From Duganella dendranthematis (lineage in GTDB: Bacteria; Pseudomonadota; Gammaproteobacteria; Burkholderiales; Burkholderiaceae_D), in the NCBI RefSeq assembly GCF_012849375.1, contig NZ_CP051684.1, forward strand, positions 806,001 to 870,000: DNA of 64,000 bases, in the 5' to 3' direction. Shown here piece after piece: positions 62,483 to 64,000 of this stretch. Position 1 is the first letter of the stretch. Each line of letters starts with the position of its first letter. Made by a program: the position numbers and the translations under genes. The notes beneath the pieces are model-generated. The model had not been told where the DNA came from. It did no database searches and saw nothing but the letters and a program-made list of their open reading frames with translations.

Positions 62483-62869
62483 ATGAAAAACGCTAACCAA
62501 CTGTTGCACGCCTACCTGGCCAATATCCAAACCCCTGCCGCCGCTGCGGCGCTGTTTGCCGACGACGGCGTGCTGGAACTGCCATCGCTGGGCCCGCAAG
62601 TGCGCGCGGTCGGCCCCGCCGCGATCGAAAGCTTCATCGGCGGTCTGCTGAAAAAAGTGCCGGACTTCTACTTCAAAGATGTGCAGCTGTTCATCGACAC
62701 GGAAGACAAAGTATTCGGCGAATACAGCGTGGAAGCCCTGGTGCCGTCGACCGGCAAAATCTACAAACAAACCTACGCCGGCATGCTGGTGGCCGAAAAC
62801 GGCAAAATCAAACACCTGCGCGAAGCCCTCGACACCCTCGCCGCCGCCAAAGCCTTCACGCCAGACTGA
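62483..62869 (+). CDS. NTF2-like (SnoaL-type) protein
   Basis: A 128-residue soluble protein from ATG 62483 (GAAAGAAA upstream). The pattern LLHAYLANIQTPAAAAALFADDGVLELPSL, AAIESFIGGLLKKVPDFYF, FGEYSVEA and YKQTYAGMLVAENGKIKHLREALDTL is that of the NTF2/SnoaL fold, which includes small isomerases, dehydratases and ligand binders. The activity is unknown. It is a single gene divergent from the LytS-type kinase. Confidence 0.85.
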   Translation: MKNANQLLHAYLANIQTPAAAAALFADDGVLELPSLGPQVRAVGPAAIESFIGGLLKKVPDFYFKDVQLFIDTEDKVFGEYSVEALVPSTGKIYKQTYAGMLVAENGKIKHLREALDTLAAAKAFTPD

Positions 62870-62887
62870 ACAGCTTGCTTGCGACTT

Positions 62888-62925
62888 CCTCCTGAAAAGC
62901 GTAATGTTGACTCACTTTCAGGAGG
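62888..62925 (+). promoter_or_regulatory. Inverted repeat covering the antitoxin ribosome binding site
   Basis: CCTCCTGAAA (62888-62897) and TTTCAGGAGG (62916-62925) are perfect 10-base reverse complements with an 18-base loop. The right arm contains the GGAGG Shine-Dalgarno of the gene at 62936. In RNA this would hide the site; as DNA it could be an operator. A TTGACT hexamer lies in the loop. Confidence 0.6.
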
Positions 62926-62935
62926 AGGCGTCATC

Positions 62936-63193
62936 ATGGCCACAGCCACCTTACCGAGTAGAAAAATCGATCCCAATCTGCCCGACCTGCTGCTGGAAGA
63001 GTGCAGCGACGGGCCAGTGTTTTTGAGCGACGAACATGGCCCTTCGCACGTACTAATGACCATCGCCGACTACGAGCGCATTATTAGCGGCAAGCTGAAC
63101 ATCATCGAAATGTTGTGGATGCCGGGCATGCCGGACATCGACTTCGACCCTGTGCGCTCCATCGAATCGGTGCCCCCAGCCGACCTCTCGTAA
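62936..63193 (+). CDS. Type II antitoxin (Phd/YefM-like) of a VapC-type pair
   Basis: An 85-residue protein with an N-terminal segment of the Phd/YefM kind (LLLEECSDGPVFLSDEHGPSHVLMTIADYERI) and a short acidic C-terminal tail (DIDFDPVRSIESV) suited to wrapping the toxin. A GGAGGAGG ribosome binding site precedes the ATG. The stop TAA overlaps the ATG of the toxin gene (TAATG). Confidence 0.85.
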   Translation: MATATLPSRKIDPNLPDLLLEECSDGPVFLSDEHGPSHVLMTIADYERIISGKLNIIEMLWMPGMPDIDFDPVRSIESVPPADLS

Positions 63194-63623
63194 TGATTAT
63201 CCTGGATACCAAGTGGTGTCCGAACTGCGCAAAGTCGCACTCGGCAAAGCCAACGTGAATGTCCAAAGATGGGCATCACAGAAGGATGTCGACACGATGT
63301 ACCTGTCAGCCATCACTATTCATGAGCTGGAGGTAGGGATTTGTCGGCTCCAGCGCCGCCGTGACTTCAGCAGCGAAGCCCTGCGCAGATGGCTGGACAG
63401 CTATGTACTAAAAACTTTTTCGGGCCGCATCCTGCCGATAGATACCACAGTGGCACAAAGCAGCGCCGCGCTACATTTTCCGCAGACACGCCCATGGGCG
63501 GATGCGTTTATCGCAGCCACCGCGCTCGTGCATGGCATGGTCGTAATCACACGGAATACACGTGACTTTCACCCCATGGGCGTTACCGTTATAAATCCGC
63601 TTATAACACCTGATTCAGCTTGA
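63193..63623 (+). pseudogene. VapC-type PIN-domain toxin with a one-base frameshift at its first catalytic motif
   Basis: The ATG at 63193 encodes MIILDT and then runs out of frame; the rest (VVSELRKVALGKANVNVQRW, HELEVGICRL, WADAFIAATA, NTRDF) is in another frame from 63213. A normal PIN toxin reads MIILDTNVVSELRK; inserting one base between 63212 and 63213 restores exactly that. The other acidic residues of the PIN active site are intact. A shortened product from GTG 63213 would lack the first Asp and should be inactive. The 3' end overlaps the convergent monooxygenase gene. Confidence 0.82.
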
Positions 63624-63888
63624 GGATCTGGATGTCGGCTTTGCCGCCCATGGCTTTGACCAGGTCCTGGAAGTGCGGCGTGGCTTCGTGCGCGGTCAGC
63701 GCATCCTGGTCGCGCCAGGCTTCCAGCATGACGAAGCTGGCGTGGTTGCCGAGGTCGATATGCAAGTCGTAGCGCAGGCAGCCGGCTTCCGCGCGGCTTG
63801 GCGGCACCACCCGCTCCAGCGCCTCGCGCACCAGCACTTCATTGCCCTCTTTTGCGGTGATGGTGGCGACGACGATCAGATCTTTCAT
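63601..63888 (-). CDS. Antibiotic biosynthesis monooxygenase (ABM/YgiN)-family protein
   Basis: A 95-residue ferredoxin-like-fold protein: LIVVATITAKEGNEVLVREAL, RAEAGCLRYDLHID, FVMLEAWRDQDALTAHEATPHFQ. The last stretch is the ABM signature. Members act as small quinol or aromatic monooxygenases without cofactor. It is convergent with the broken toxin gene and overlaps its 3' end by 23 bases. Confidence 0.92.
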   Translation of the reverse strand: MKDLIVVATITAKEGNEVLVREALERVVPPSRAEAGCLRYDLHIDLGNHASFVMLEAWRDQDALTAHEATPHFQDLVKAMGGKADIQILKLNQVL

Positions 63889-63960
63889 GGTATATCCCTG
63901 TCTAGGCTAAAAAAACCGATACTATCATCGGCGCCACAACTCGGCAGGAGAGCAGACCAT

Positions 63961-64000
63961 ATGGCAGAGATACGGGCAGGCATCGGCGGCTGGGACTTCG
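63961..64000 (+). CDS. DUF72-family protein (5' end only)
   Basis: Thirteen codons (MAEIRAGIGGWDF) lie inside the window, preceded by an AGGAG site. The RAGIGGWDF opening matches the first strand of the DUF72 TIM-barrel family of unknown function. The gene continues beyond the window. Confidence 0.7.
   Translation, partial: MAEIRAGIGGWDF

Noticed and set aside
1..64000. CRISPR arrays, rRNA, tRNA, insertion sequences and prophage genes
   Set aside because: Reading both strands I saw no regularly spaced repeats, transposase, integrase or phage structural genes, and no recognisable tRNA cloverleaf or rRNA.

Overview
The window is 64 kb of high-GC, densely coding bacterial chromosome. Gene content and codon use point to a betaproteobacterium of the Oxalobacteraceae (Duganella/Massilia/Rugamonas/Janthinobacterium group). 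The signs are an Entner-Doudoroff glucose pathway with a HexR/RpiR regulator, an imuAB SOS cassette, YggX, a KaiC-like ATPase, many methyl-accepting chemotaxis proteins, and a GGGGTCAGACCCC palindrome plus REP-like hairpins of a kind I associate with that family. No rRNA, tRNA, CRISPR array, IS element or prophage was seen. No stretch clearly longer than 300 bases lacks a gene.

Layout. 1-3.9 kb: envelope-stress block (OmpR-type two-component system, HtrA/Do protease, Hsp20 with a sigma-32-like promoter). 4-8.6 kb: M61 peptidase, glutathione S-transferase, small unknown gene, alpha/beta hydrolase, membrane-anchored TlpA-like thioredoxin. 8.6-10.8 kb: imuB/imuA under a perfect-core LexA box, without dnaE2 beside them. 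10.8-19.9 kb: ion antiporter-like protein, PHB-depolymerase-type esterase, HrpA helicase carrying two palindromic repeats inside its coding sequence, argA, yggX, a triple-hairpin repeat, rpiA. 20-22.5 kb: a receiver / CheC-like / PAS-GGDEF operon. 22.4-26.3 kb: accessory genes, including a frameshifted AraC regulator, a P450, a BrnT/BrnA toxin-antitoxin pair with a frameshifted toxin, and a PhyH-type dioxygenase.

26.3-31.7 kb and 43.2-49.3 kb hold the sugar-phosphate core: edd-eda, pgi plus an SMP-30 lactonase, zwf-hexR, tal. HexR-like palindromes lie in front of edd, pgi and zwf, so one regulator probably ties these loci together. Between them, 31.8-41.4 kb is a type VI secretion (T6SS) vgrG island: VgrG with a C-terminal extension; two effectors sharing an almost identical ~280-residue N-terminal module but with unrelated C-terminal toxins; a cognate immunity gene; an array of about five related immunity-like genes; and a PAAR spike. 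The second effector's C-terminus closely resembles the CD38/ADP-ribosyl cyclase fold with all key active-site positions recognisable. This is the most interesting part of the window.

49.3-53.9 kb: patatin-like protein and two paralogous chemoreceptors, the second behind a LacI-type palindrome. 53.8-59.3 kb: hemW-rdgB-rph-PP2C-Ser/Thr kinase on the minus strand, and yicC divergent. 59.4-62.3 kb: LytS/LytTR two-component system followed by an S41 peptidase. 62.5-64 kb: NTF2-like protein, a VapB/VapC-type pair whose toxin is frameshifted at the catalytic Asp motif, an ABM monooxygenase, and the start of a DUF72 gene. Three genes in the window (AraC, BrnT, VapC) are broken by small indels, and two of them are toxins with intact antitoxins.
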